The notes beneath the pieces are model-generated. The model was not told where the DNA came from. It worked only from the letters and a program-made list of their open reading frames with translations, and made no database searches. The position numbers and the translations under genes were made by a program. From contig DXEN01000015.1 of NCBI GenBank assembly GCA_019114945.1, positions 1 to 51,000 on the forward strand: a stretch of 51,000 nt of DNA. The letters run 5' to 3'. The DNA is from Candidatus Parabacteroides intestinigallinarum. GTDB taxonomy: Bacteria; Bacteroidota; Bacteroidia; Bacteroidales; Tannerellaceae. Positions 7,739-16,752 of the stretch are shown one piece after another (the first letter of the stretch is position 1; each line of letters opens with the position of its first letter).

Positions 7739-8140
7739 ATGTCGTTGAAACGCTTTGGGGTCTCGCTGGAGGACAACTTGTTGGAATCCTTGGATCAATA
7801 TGTATTGGAGAATGGTTTCGCCAACCGCTCGCAGGCTATCCGTTTCTTGATAGAGAAAAACGTGGCCGAGCGCAAGTGGCAATGCAACCATATCGTGGCG
7901 GGTACGATTATTATTATGTATGATCAAAAAAAGAAGGAGATTACCGCCCGCGTCGCGGATATCCAGCAAGATTATCAGGATGTGATTCTCTCGTCTTCCC
8001 AATATTATATCAATCGAAACTTTTGCTTGCACATCGCTACCGTGATGGGTACGGCTCATCGGCTGACCGAATTGGCCGATAAACTGACCGCGATCAAAGG
8101 AATCAAGCATGGGAAATTGGTAATGAGCCGGGCGGATTAG
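7739..8140 (+). CDS. NikR-like ribbon-helix-helix regulator without canonical nickel ligands
   Basis: The start is the ATG at 7739 behind AAAAAGGAAGC; the frame is open upstream but the extra residues do not resemble the family. The 133-residue protein has the N-terminal ribbon-helix-helix (LKRFGVSLEDNLLESLDQYV, then FANRSQAIRFLIEKN) and a C-terminal ACT-like domain as in NikR (HIVAGTIIIMYD, INRNFCLHIATVMG, GIKHGKL). Aligned by eye to E. coli NikR, the ligand positions His76, His87 and His89 are Gln, Gln and Tyr here; only the Cys95 equivalent remains. A nickel response of the classical kind is therefore doubtful. It lies 93 bp before a TonB-dependent receptor in the same direction, suggesting local control of that receptor. 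Confidence 0.85.
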   Translation: MSLKRFGVSLEDNLLESLDQYVLENGFANRSQAIRFLIEKNVAERKWQCNHIVAGTIIIMYDQKKKEITARVADIQQDYQDVILSSSQYYINRNFCLHIATVMGTAHRLTELADKLTAIKGIKHGKLVMSRAD

Positions 8141-8160
8141 TTTTTTTTGCCTATATGGTA

Positions 8161-8182
8161 ACACGTTTTCAGGAGAACGTGT
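8161..8182 (+). promoter_or_regulatory. Imperfect dyad upstream of the TonB receptor (candidate operator)
   Basis: ACACGTT and AACGTGT form a 7-bp inverted repeat with an 8-nt spacer in the gap between the NikR-like gene and the receptor. It could be an operator of the adjacent regulator or a weak hairpin. It does not match the E. coli NikR half-sites (GTATGA/TCATAC). Confidence 0.4.
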
Positions 8183-8233
8183 CAAGCTAACGTCGTATAG
8201 TGGTAAAATAAAGTAATGACAATATAATAAGGT

Positions 8234-10108
8234 ATGAGAAAAAGACTTTTAGTGGTTGCCGGATTGTGCGCGAGTTTGATGACTTTCGCCACGGAACCGG
8301 AAGAGGCCGATAGCCTCGTCAATTTGCAAGGTGTGGTGGTTTCGGCCAATAAGATCTACGTGAACCGGAACAGCGTCCCGCTTTCCATCTCGGTCATTGA
8401 TCGGGCGGAGATCGAGGCGAGTAGTGAGTCGGCGTTGCTTCCCGTGCTTTCGGAGCGTGTGCCGGGCTTGTTCGTGACCGAGAAGGGAATCACCGGGTTT
8501 GGCGTGTCGGAAGGCGCGGCGGGAACGATTAATATCCGCGGTGTCGGACAAAGTAATAAAGTATTGGTGTTGTTTGACGGGCAACCGCAATGGGCCGGTT
8601 TGTTCGGCCACTCGTTGCCGGATACGTACGTAGCGTCGGACGTGGAGAAGGTGGAGGTAATCCGCGGACCGGGTTCTTTGCTGTATGGCTCGAACGCGAT
8701 GGGTGGCGTGATTAATATTATCACCCGGCAACATAACCAGCCGGGAAGGCGTACGCAGGCACGCGTCATGTACGGTTCCTACAATACGCAGAAGTATATG
8801 ATCAATAATGGATACAACGTCGGGAAGTTCAGCAGTTACATATCCTTGAACCACGACCGGACCGATGGGCACCGACTGGATTCGAAGTTCCACATCACGA
8901 ATGGTTTCGTGAAGTTGGGGTACGAGTTGAACGACCATTACAAGATGATGGGCGATGTCAGTCTGGCGAAGTTCAAGAACCAGAATCCCGGAGAGATTAC
9001 CGCTCCGCTTATCGACAACATCATGAATATCTTCCGCGGGACCGCCTCGTTCGCCGTGGAGAACAATTACGGGAAGGTCAGCGGCGCCTTGCGGGCTTTT
9101 TATAACTGGGGCCACCATAAGATTGACGATGGTTATAGCCCCGGGGAATCGCCGAATCCTTATCTGTTCTATTCCGACGACCACAACGCCGGCTTGCTCT
9201 TCTACCAATCCTTCCGTCTGTTGCCGGGCAATAGCTTCACGGTCGGGTTCGATTATAAGAACTGGGGCGGACACGCTTGGAACGACAGCATCAACGGCAA
9301 TCGGGCGGAATTGGTCGATAAGTCGGTCAACGAGATTGCCGGGTATGTGATTATGCAGCAGGATTTGTTCGATTTGCTGAGCCTAAACGCCGGTGTACGT
9401 TATGAGCATAATAGCGTCTTTGGAGGCGAGTGGATTCCGCAAGCGGGTTTCACCGTGCGCCCGTTCGAGGGGAATGTCATCAAAGGCTCGCTCTCCAAAG
9501 GATTCCGAAGCCCGAACATCCGCGAGATGTATATGTTCCCGCCGCAGAATCCCGATTTGCGGCCGGAGAGCATGATGAGCTACGAGGTGTCGGTCGGGCA
9601 GGACTTCCTGGATGGTGATTTGACCGCCGAACTGACCGCTTTCTTCATCGACGGCAAGGACTTGATTCAGACGACACGGGTGGATGGCCGTCCGCTGAAC
9701 GTGAACACGGGTACGTTCACGAACAAGGGCATCGAGTTCGCTACCCGGTATCAGATTCTTCGGAACCTGAGCTTGGATATGAATTATAGCTACTTGCATA
9801 CGAGCCGTCCGTTGCTCGCGGCGCCCAAACATAAATTCTTCGCCGGTGTGTCGTACGCTCCGGGACGTTTCACTTTCGATGTGAACGTACAATCCATCTT
9901 CGACCTTTATACCAATATCGATGGTGATGGGGCGAAGGAGGATTACACCGTGCTGAACGCGAAGGCGGCCTATCGTTTCGGGACGCGGGAGAAGGGCTTG
10001 AGCCTTTTCGTGAAAGGCGAGAACCTGACGGCTACGCGCTATTCCATCAACGAGGGATTCCCGATGCCGAAAGCGGTGTTTATGGGTGGAATCGACGTGA
10101 CTTTCTGA
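8234..10108 (+). CDS. TonB-dependent outer membrane receptor
   Basis: The 624-residue protein has a signal peptide (MRKRLLVVAGLCASLMTFA), a TonB-box-like LQGVVVSA near residue 30, a plug domain (about 45-165; INIRGVGQSNKVLVLFDG, VEVIRGPGSLLYGSNAMGGVINIIT) and a 22-strand type barrel ending in the aromatic C-terminus VFMGGIDVTF. It lacks the N-terminal carboxypeptidase-like domain of SusC proteins and has no SusD partner, so it resembles BtuB/CirA-type metal-chelate or cofactor receptors. Substrate cannot be read from sequence. The upstream NikR-like regulator suggests a metal or metal complex. Start ATG follows ATAATAAGGT. Confidence 0.92.
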   Translation: MRKRLLVVAGLCASLMTFATEPEEADSLVNLQGVVVSANKIYVNRNSVPLSISVIDRAEIEASSESALLPVLSERVPGLFVTEKGITGFGVSEGAAGTINIRGVGQSNKVLVLFDGQPQWAGLFGHSLPDTYVASDVEKVEVIRGPGSLLYGSNAMGGVINIITRQHNQPGRRTQARVMYGSYNTQKYMINNGYNVGKFSSYISLNHDRTDGHRLDSKFHITNGFVKLGYELNDHYKMMGDVSLAKFKNQNPGEITAPLIDNIMNIFRGTASFAVENNYGKVSGALRAFYNWGHHKIDDGYSPGESPNPYLFYSDDHNAGLLFYQSFRLLPGNSFTVGFDYKNWGGHAWNDSINGNRAELVDKSVNEIAGYVIMQQDLFDLLSLNAGVRYEHNSVFGGEWIPQAGFTVRPFEGNVIKGSLSKGFRSPNIREMYMFPPQNPDLRPESMMSYEVSVGQDFLDGDLTAELTAFFIDGKDLIQTTRVDGRPLNVNTGTFTNKGIEFATRYQILRNLSLDMNYSYLHTSRPLLAAPKHKFFAGVSYAPGRFTFDVNVQSIFDLYTNIDGDGAKEDYTVLNAKAAYRFGTREKGLSLFVKGENLTATRYSINEGFPMPKAVFMGGIDVTF

Positions 10109-10186
10109 TTCGTGCGCGATACGGCTGTCCTTTTCTCGGTTGTTTGAGAGATTTTATCTACTTTTGCTCAAACTAAATGAACAAAG

Positions 10187-10729
10187 ATGATATACAACGA
10201 AAGAGAAATAAGGCAAGAGCTGATAGAGCAGGCCGCACGACGTATGATGACCGCGGCGCGTACGGCGCCGAAAGGGAAGGGCATCGACATTATCGAGATA
10301 GCGATGGCGACGGGCGAGGATATAACATGTTTGTCCGATGAGATGATCCGCGTCGCGGAGGAGACCGGCTTTAAGTTCTTCTTGCGCGATGCCGATAATA
10401 TCCGGCGAGCCGGTGCCGTGGTGCTTATCGGGACGCGCCAGCAAACACAAGGTTTGAATTGCGGGTATTGTGGTTTCGCTACGTGCGCCGCCAAGCCGGC
10501 GGAGGTGCCTTGCGCCATCAACTCGGTGGACCTGGGCATCGCCATTGGCTCCGCTTGCGCCACCGCGGCCGATGAGCGGGTGGATACGCGGGTGATGTTT
10601 AGCGCGGGCTTGGCCGCGCGACGGTTAGGATTGTTGGGAGCGTGCGGATGCGTGATGGCGATTCCCGTTAGCGTCGACTCGAAGAATCCGTTCTTCGACC
10701 GCAAACCGAAAGAGGAACCTAAAAAATAG
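10187..10729 (+). CDS. DUF2148 ferredoxin-like domain protein
   Basis: This 180-residue protein matches the DUF2148 family: an N-terminal helical segment (ELIEQAARRMMTAARTAPKGKG), and a central Cys cluster in GLNCGYCGFATC with a further Cys in EVPCAINSVDLGIAIG, followed by a Gly/Ala-rich end. The Cys pattern suggests an Fe-S cluster, though the role of the family is not established. A TACTTTTG -7-like box lies at 10159-10166, about 20 nt upstream. The next gene starts 7 bp after its stop, so the two are almost certainly cotranscribed. Confidence 0.88.
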   Translation: MIYNEREIRQELIEQAARRMMTAARTAPKGKGIDIIEIAMATGEDITCLSDEMIRVAEETGFKFFLRDADNIRRAGAVVLIGTRQQTQGLNCGYCGFATCAAKPAEVPCAINSVDLGIAIGSACATAADERVDTRVMFSAGLAARRLGLLGACGCVMAIPVSVDSKNPFFDRKPKEEPKK

Positions 10730-10736
10730 CCGTGTT

Positions 10737-11705
10737 ATGGGAGAATCTGCGTTGAAATTCGCGAATAAGTTGGAGCTACGATACGTATTCAACGATAAGA
10801 GCAATTATATGGATGCCATGATACGGCATCGTTGCGAGAAAGAGGTGCTGGCCTTGTTGCGCACGTTGGCCGATATGCTCGACGTGCGGATGACGATTTA
10901 CAACGAGCCGTTCGACCGCGAGGGAGGCTTTCGCGAGCGGTTGGCTATCGCCGGCGAGAATAGCCATGCCATCTCGATCGTGATTAGCTTGGCGATGCGT
11001 GTGCTCGCCCGTCCTTCGTTAATCGTGGGCGGACGGCCCGTGTTCGAGCGGAGTCCGCGGGACGAGGAGGATTTGCAGCGCGAGCTTGCCGCGCTTCGTC
11101 GCGATTTGCGGCTGAAGGCACCGGGAGCCACGCCTTCCCTTCGGTTGTTTGAGCTGTTAGAGATGTCGCCCCGTTTCCTGCGGATGAAGTCCAACTTCTA
11201 CGAGGCGTTGCGAGGGTATCCGAAAGTATCGAAGGTCGTGCTGCGGGAATTGAACGAGCGCGATCGTCCCCGCTCCGGCGCTTTGGAGGTGAAGCGCGAG
11301 CGCTTCGATTATTACATCCTGCGTAGTGGCGACTTGCCAACGGTCAAGGACGGGAAGGCGACGATCGAGATTATCTCGCCGGTGCTCAAGGATAGCAAAT
11401 ATCGTTGGAAAGGCATTTACAATAAAGGCGGGGAAATTATCGATTTCTATATGCAGGACGAGGAGTTCAAGGCGCAGATGTTCGACGAGAAAATCAGCTT
11501 CGCCAGCGGGATGTGCATCGATTGCGTGCTGGAGATCGCCCGCCGCCTCTCGGAGCTGGGCGAGGTGGTGAACGTGAGTTACACCGTCACGACCGTGATA
11601 CGTACGCGTTTCGATAAGATGGAGATTGTCACGCCCCAAGGCAAGCGTCACTTGCGCAAGCTGGAGGCGGAGAAGAAACAACTTACGCTGGATTTCTTCT
11701 CTTGA
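10737..11705 (+). CDS. Unrecognised 322-aa protein, partner of DUF2148 gene
   Basis: I do not recognise this family. The protein is soluble, without signal peptide or membrane segment, rich in Arg and Glu, with a likely helical N-terminal half (RHRCEKEVLALLRTLADMLDVRM, DEEDLQRELAALRRDLRLK) and a C-terminal half with beta-type segments (RFDYYILRSGD, ATIEIISPVLKDSKYRWKGIYN, EIIDFYMQDEEFK) and ASGMCIDCVLEIAR. It is 7 bp downstream of the DUF2148 gene and convergent with the antiporter gene, 5 bp away. Operon position suggests a shared process with the Fe-S-like protein, but nothing more can be claimed. Confidence 0.8.
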   Translation: MGESALKFANKLELRYVFNDKSNYMDAMIRHRCEKEVLALLRTLADMLDVRMTIYNEPFDREGGFRERLAIAGENSHAISIVISLAMRVLARPSLIVGGRPVFERSPRDEEDLQRELAALRRDLRLKAPGATPSLRLFELLEMSPRFLRMKSNFYEALRGYPKVSKVVLRELNERDRPRSGALEVKRERFDYYILRSGDLPTVKDGKATIEIISPVLKDSKYRWKGIYNKGGEIIDFYMQDEEFKAQMFDEKISFASGMCIDCVLEIARRLSELGEVVNVSYTVTTVIRTRFDKMEIVTPQGKRHLRKLEAEKKQLTLDFFS

Positions 11706-11710
11706 CGCCT

Positions 11711-13039
11711 TTACCTCGCGTACTTTTTGGGATAGCCGGTCAGGATGGCGAGCGCGGTGCCCAGGCCGAGTAAGTATGGATAATACAGGTAACCCATGAT
11801 GGCGATGGGGGAGACGTGCCCCAGACCGGCGGCCATCAGCATTTGCGCTCCGTAGGGAATCACGCCTTGCACGAAGCAGGAGAAGATGTCGAGGATGCTG
11901 GCGCTGCGCCGCGGGTCGACGTGGAACTTGTCGGCGATGTCCTTGGCGATGGGGCCCGCCATGATGAGGGCGATCGTGTTGTTGGCGGTGCATAGATTCG
12001 CAAAGCTGACCAAGGCGGCGATACTGCCTTCGGCGCCTCTCGCGGTGTGGATACGTGCTGTCAGCCGTTGGATAATCCACTCGATGCCGCCGTTGTAGCG
12101 AATCATCTCCAGCATACCTCCCGCCAGCAGGGTGACGATAATCAGCTCGCCCATGCCCGTGATACCGGCGCCCATGGCGGCGTTCCAGCCCCAAAAGTCG
12201 AAGCTGCCGCTCCAAATGCCTACCGCGCCCGACAACAAGGTTCCGACGACCAGCACGAGCATGACGTTCATCCCGCAGACGGCGGTTATCAATACGACCA
12301 AATAGGGGATTACCTTGCCCCAGGCGATAGGCTCCGGCGTGTACGCGCTCTCTACGCCGCTGCCTACGATGACGTAAAGCACCGTCGTGAGGATCGCGAT
12401 AGGAAGGGCGACGCGGATGTTTACCTTGAACTTGTCCGTCATTTGGCAGCCTTGCGTGCGGGTCGCCACGATGGTGGTGTCGGAGATGAATGAAAGGTTG
12501 TCGCCAAACATCGCGCCGCTCACCACCACGCCCAGCATCAACGCGTCCGGCATGCCTGTTTGCTCGGCGATTCCGACCGCCACGGGAGCGAGCGCCACGA
12601 TGGTTCCTACCGATGTTCCCACGGATATCGAGATGAAGCAGGCGGCCAGGAAGATGCCCGCCGCCAGTAAATCGCTCGGCAGGATGGCCATCGCCAGGTG
12701 GACGGTCGCGTCGACGGCGCCCATCGCTTTCGCTGTCTCCGCGAAGGCGCCGGCCAGGATGAAGATGAGAACCATCAGCATGATGTTGCTGTTCGCCGCT
12801 CCCCGGCAGAATTGTTCCACCCGGTTGTTGAGCGGCCCGCCTTTCGAGAGGGCCACCGCCACGATCGACGAGACGACGAACGCCACCGTGATGGGCATCT
12901 TATAGAAGTCGCCGGCTATCAACGACACCACTAAATAGACTACCAAAAAGACCGCCAGGGGCGTCAGCGCCCAGGCGTTCGGCGTATGCTCGACGGGATG
13001 TTTTCTCGTTTCCTTGTTTATTCTCTTTTGTTGTCTCAT
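11711..13039 (-). CDS. NhaC-type Na+/H+ antiporter family protein
   Basis: This 442-residue integral membrane protein has about 11-12 hydrophobic segments and the NhaC-family hallmark regions SISVGTSVGTIVALAPVAVGIA and SGAMFGDNLSFISDTTIVATRTQG, the latter containing the conserved GDN-SFISDT motif. Members exchange Na+ for H+ or carry organic anions together with ions; the substrate is not decided here. It follows mfd on the same strand after 280 bp occupied by a 41-bp tandem array, so its transcription may pass through, or begin within, these repeats. Confidence 0.88.
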   Translation of the reverse strand: MRQQKRINKETRKHPVEHTPNAWALTPLAVFLVVYLVVSLIAGDFYKMPITVAFVVSSIVAVALSKGGPLNNRVEQFCRGAANSNIMLMVLIFILAGAFAETAKAMGAVDATVHLAMAILPSDLLAAGIFLAACFISISVGTSVGTIVALAPVAVGIAEQTGMPDALMLGVVVSGAMFGDNLSFISDTTIVATRTQGCQMTDKFKVNIRVALPIAILTTVLYVIVGSGVESAYTPEPIAWGKVIPYLVVLITAVCGMNVMLVLVVGTLLSGAVGIWSGSFDFWGWNAAMGAGITGMGELIIVTLLAGGMLEMIRYNGGIEWIIQRLTARIHTARGAEGSIAALVSFANLCTANNTIALIMAGPIAKDIADKFHVDPRRSASILDIFSCFVQGVIPYGAQMLMAAGLGHVSPIAIMGYLYYPYLLGLGTALAILTGYPKKYAR

Positions 13040-13058
13040 ATCCTTTAAGTTTATATCG

Positions 13059-13322
13059 CCGGAAAAAAGTTTTCTACGTTCTCCGGGCGCTCGGGCAAGC
13101 CGGAAAAAAGTTTTCTACGCTCTCCGGACGCTCGGGTAATCCGGAAAAAAGTTTTCTACGTTCTCCGGGCGCTCGGGCAGCCCGGAAAAAAGTTTTCTAC
13201 GCTCTCCGGGCGCTCGGTCAAGCCGGAAAAAAGTTTTCTACGCTCTCCGGACGCTCGGGCGAGCCGGAAAAAAGTTTTCTACGCTCTCCGAGCGCTCGGT
13301 GGGCCTGGAAAAAAGTTTTCTA
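13059..13322. repeat. 41-bp tandem repeat array between mfd and nhaC
   Basis: Six full units start at 13059, 13100, 13141, 13182, 13223 and 13264, exactly 41 bp apart, plus a partial unit at 13305 whose TTTTCTAC end supplies the mfd stop codon. Each unit has two symmetric parts: GAAAAAAGTTTTC and a CCGGRCGCTCGG/CCGAGCGCTCGG block; in the sixth unit the second block is a perfect palindrome. There are no unique spacers, so this is not CRISPR. Confidence 0.95.
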
Positions 13323-16300
13323 CCGTTTCGCCGTGCTGGTTGGCTCGTCCGCGATCTCGGCGACGCGAAGGCAGGCGGTCTCCACGTTGGGCACGTCCTT
13401 GACGAGGACGCTGCGCTTGCCTTTCATCTCGCGCAATTGGCACGCGCGCGGATGACGCTGCACGAAGCCTAACAGCTTGTCGAACGCCTCGCTTCGGTAG
13501 TAGGGGCTCTTGTCGTCGCTGACGAGGTAGAGCGCCATCTGTCCTTTCTTCAATACGACTTTCTCTAATCCCAACCGCTTGGCCATGCGGCGGAGCCTTA
13601 CGACGCGGATTAGCTCCATGCCCTCGTCGGGGATTTTGCCGAAGCGGTCCTCCAGGCGGGCGGTGAAGGCCTGTATGTCGCGCTCCTCCGTCATGCTGTC
13701 CAGCTCGCGGTAGAGGGAGACGCGTTCCGAGTCGTTGGGGATGTAGGTGGGCGGGAACATCAATTCCAGGTCGCTCTCGATGTAGGTCTCGCGCACGAAC
13801 TCGCTCCCTGTCGCCCGTTGGCCGTCCGCGTTCTCCGGGGCGTACAGGTTGGCGAATTCCTCGGCCTTCAGCTCGCCCACGGCCTCTTCCAATATTTTTT
13901 GGTACGCCTCGTAGCCCAAGTCGGCGATAAAGCCGCTCTGCTCGGCGCCCAGTAGGTTGCCGGCGCCCCGGATGTCCAGGTCCTGCATCGCGATGTGGAT
14001 GCCGCTGCCCAACTCGGCGAAGTTCTCGATGGCTTGCAGGCGCCGGCGCGCCTCTTGCGTGAGCGACGAGAGCGGGGGCGAGAGCAGGTAGCAGAACGCC
14101 TTTCGGTTGCTGCGCCCCACGCGGCCCCGCAGCTGGTGCAGGTCGCTCAGGCCGAACTGCTGGGCGTTGTTGATGATGATGGTATTGGCGTTCGGCACGT
14201 CGATGCCGTTCTCCACGATGCTGGTAGACAGCAATACGTCGTACTCGTAGTTCGCGAAGTCGAGGATGATTTTCTCCAGTTGCTCCGGCTCCATCTGCCC
14301 GTGGCCCACGGCGACGCGCGCGTCGGGCACCTCGCGGCGTATCAGCGCTTCCATCTCGCCGATATTCTGGATGCGGTTGTGGATGAAGAACACCTGCCCG
14401 TTGCGGCTCATCTCGAAATTGATGGCCTCGCGGATAATATCCGGGTTGAAGCGCTCCACCTCGGTCTGCACCGGATAGCGGTTGGGCGGCGGCGTGGAGA
14501 TGTTGGACAGGTCGCGCGCCCCCATGAGCGAGAATTGCAGGGTACGGGGAATCGGCGTGGCGGTCATGGTGAGCGTGTCGATGTTTACCTTGAGCTGCCG
14601 TAGCTTCTCCTTGACGGAGACGCCGAATTTCTGCTCCTCGTCGATGATGAGCAGGCCGAGGTCCTTAAAGTGCACGTCCTTCCCCACGATGCGGTGCGTG
14701 CCGATCAGGATGTCGATCTCGCCCGCTTTCAGCGCGTTCAATACGCCTTTGGTCTGGGCGCTTGTGCGTGCCCGGCTGATATAGTCGATTTTGCATGGGA
14801 AATCCTTCAATCGCTCGCTAAACGTCTGGTAGTGCTGGAACGCCAATACGGTGGTAGGGACGAGCACGGCCACCTGCTTGTTGTCCGACACGGCCTTGAA
14901 GGCGGCGCGTATCGCCACCTCCGTCTTCCCGAAGCCCACGTCGCCGCAGATGAGGCGGTCCATCGGGCGGTCGCTTTCCATATCCTCCTTCACCTCGGCG
15001 GTCGCCCGCGTCTGGTCGGGCGTATCCTCGTAAATGAAGCTGGCCTCCAGCTCGTGTTGCAGGAAGCTATCCGGGCTGAAAGCGAATCCTTTCTCTTTCT
15101 TGCGCTGGGAGTAGAGGCGGATTAGGTCGCGGGCGATATCCTTCATCTTCGCCTTGGTGCGCTCCTTCATCTTCTCCCACGCGCCGGTGCCTAATTTGCT
15201 CAGCTTGGGCGGCTCGCCGCTTTCCTTGCCTTTGTATTTGGAGAGTTTGTGGAGGGAGTGGATGCTGACGAACAAGATGTCGTTGTTCTGGTAAATCAGC
15301 TTGATAGCCTCCTGTATCTTCCCGTTCACCTCGGTGCGCACCAAGCCGCCGAACTGCCCGACGCCGTGGTCGATATGTACGATGTAGTCGCCCGGCTCGA
15401 ATTGGTTCAGCTCCTTGAGGGAAAGCGCGAGCTTGCCGCTCCGGGCCTTGTCGCTCCGGAGGCTGAACTTATGGAAACGGTCGAATAGCTGGTGGTCGGT
15501 GAAGAGGCAGATTTGTAAGGTATCGTCGGCGAAGCCCTCGTGGATCGTACGGTCGACCGGCGTGAAAGCGATGGGCTCGCCGCGGTCCTCGAAAATCATG
15601 CGGATGCGCTCGGCCTGCTTCTCCTGGTCGCTTAATATATAGAGGGTATAACCTTTGTCGAGGAAAGAGCGGAACGACTCGCTCACCAAATCGAAATTCT
15701 TATGGAAAATGGGTTGGGGCCGCGTCGCGAACGTAAGGGTCGCGTTCGCCGTCTTGGGGGCGTGCGCTCCGATATGCAGCCGCCGGAATTCCGTCACCTC
15801 CCGCAGGAAGGTATCCGCCGGGATGAGTTTCTTCCGCATCTGCTCGATGTCGGCGAACGATTCCTCGTCGCCTACTACCGGCTCGTCGTTCCATACTCCG
15901 CCGACGCGCTCCTTGCACCAGGCGAGGTCTTTCGCCACCACGAGCGTGTCCGCCGGCACGGCGCTCAGCAGCGACCCGCCCGTCTTCGTGTTTTTGCTCA
16001 TCTCCGGGACGATATAGATGCTCTCCATCTTCTCCTTGCTGAGCTGCGTCTCCACGTCGAAAGAGCGGATGGTCTCCACCTCGTTGCCGAAAAAGTCGAT
16101 GCGATAGGGAAACTCGTAGGAGTAGGAGAACACGTCGAGGATACTTCCGCGAAGGGCGTATTGCCCCGGCTCGTACACGTAGTCCACTTGCTCGAAGCCG
16201 TATTGCTCCAGCACGTCGGCCACGAACATATTGTCTACTTTCTCGCCTACGCTTAGCTTGAGCGTATTATCTTTCAATACGTCGCTCGCCACGATCCGCT

Positions 16301-16691
16301 CGGCCAGCGCGTCGGGATAGCTGACGATTACGAACGCGTCGCCTGCGTCTTGCAGCTTGCTGAGCACTTCCGTGCGGGCGATCTCGTTCGCCGGGTCGAT
16401 GTGTCCGTATTTGATAGCTCTCCGATAGGCGGAAGGGAAGAAATAAATCCCGTCGGCGCCCGTGAGTTGCCTTATGTCGTGATAGAAATAGCCGGCTTCC
16501 TCCAAGTCATTCAATACGCATACGTACCGTCCCTTTCTTCGTGCGAAGAGCGAGGCGATCGCCAAGGCCGCCCCCGAGCCGTTCAAACCTTTCAGGAATA
16601 TATCGTGCGACGTTTTATCGCCTAAGAGGGCATCTATCGCCGCCATTTGGGGATGGGCGGCATATATTTCCACTAATTTTTGTATTTCCAA
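13320..16691 (-). CDS. mfd: Transcription-repair coupling factor
   Basis: Mfd releases RNA polymerase stalled at DNA lesions and recruits UvrA. The 1123-residue protein shows the UvrB-like N-terminal module, the RNA polymerase-interacting domain around residues 415-500 (LNQFEPGDYIVHIDHGVGQFGGL), the translocase with Walker A GDVGFGKTEVAIRAAF, the DEEQ box IIDEEQKFGV, TATPIPRTL, QLRGRVGR, and the C-terminal TRCF domain. Length is normal for the family. The stop codon lies inside the last unit of the 41-bp repeat array, so the array may have expanded right up to the coding end. Confidence 0.97.
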   Translation of the reverse strand: MEIQKLVEIYAAHPQMAAIDALLGDKTSHDIFLKGLNGSGAALAIASLFARRKGRYVCVLNDLEEAGYFYHDIRQLTGADGIYFFPSAYRRAIKYGHIDPANEIARTEVLSKLQDAGDAFVIVSYPDALAERIVASDVLKDNTLKLSVGEKVDNMFVADVLEQYGFEQVDYVYEPGQYALRGSILDVFSYSYEFPYRIDFFGNEVETIRSFDVETQLSKEKMESIYIVPEMSKNTKTGGSLLSAVPADTLVVAKDLAWCKERVGGVWNDEPVVGDEESFADIEQMRKKLIPADTFLREVTEFRRLHIGAHAPKTANATLTFATRPQPIFHKNFDLVSESFRSFLDKGYTLYILSDQEKQAERIRMIFEDRGEPIAFTPVDRTIHEGFADDTLQICLFTDHQLFDRFHKFSLRSDKARSGKLALSLKELNQFEPGDYIVHIDHGVGQFGGLVRTEVNGKIQEAIKLIYQNNDILFVSIHSLHKLSKYKGKESGEPPKLSKLGTGAWEKMKERTKAKMKDIARDLIRLYSQRKKEKGFAFSPDSFLQHELEASFIYEDTPDQTRATAEVKEDMESDRPMDRLICGDVGFGKTEVAIRAAFKAVSDNKQVAVLVPTTVLAFQHYQTFSERLKDFPCKIDYISRARTSAQTKGVLNALKAGEIDILIGTHRIVGKDVHFKDLGLLIIDEEQKFGVSVKEKLRQLKVNIDTLTMTATPIPRTLQFSLMGARDLSNISTPPPNRYPVQTEVERFNPDIIREAINFEMSRNGQVFFIHNRIQNIGEMEALIRREVPDARVAVGHGQMEPEQLEKIILDFANYEYDVLLSTSIVENGIDVPNANTIIINNAQQFGLSDLHQLRGRVGRSNRKAFCYLLSPPLSSLTQEARRRLQAIENFAELGSGIHIAMQDLDIRGAGNLLGAEQSGFIADLGYEAYQKILEEAVGELKAEEFANLYAPENADGQRATGSEFVRETYIESDLELMFPPTYIPNDSERVSLYRELDSMTEERDIQAFTARLEDRFGKIPDEGMELIRVVRLRRMAKRLGLEKVVLKKGQMALYLVSDDKSPYYRSEAFDKLLGFVQRHPRACQLREMKGKRSVLVKDVPNVETACLRVAEIADEPTSTAKR

Positions 16692-16752
16692 AACTCTCGT
16701 CTTATGTGATGCGCGAAATTAATACATACGAATCATTCTGACCGTTTCCTTG

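Noticed and set aside
8249-9274. 341-codon minus-strand frame within the TonB receptor
   Set aside because: No recognisable family; sense frame is a full receptor with plug and barrel motifs.
13059-13322. 41-bp array as a CRISPR array
   Set aside because: Units are directly abutting with no unique spacers, and there are no cas genes nearby.
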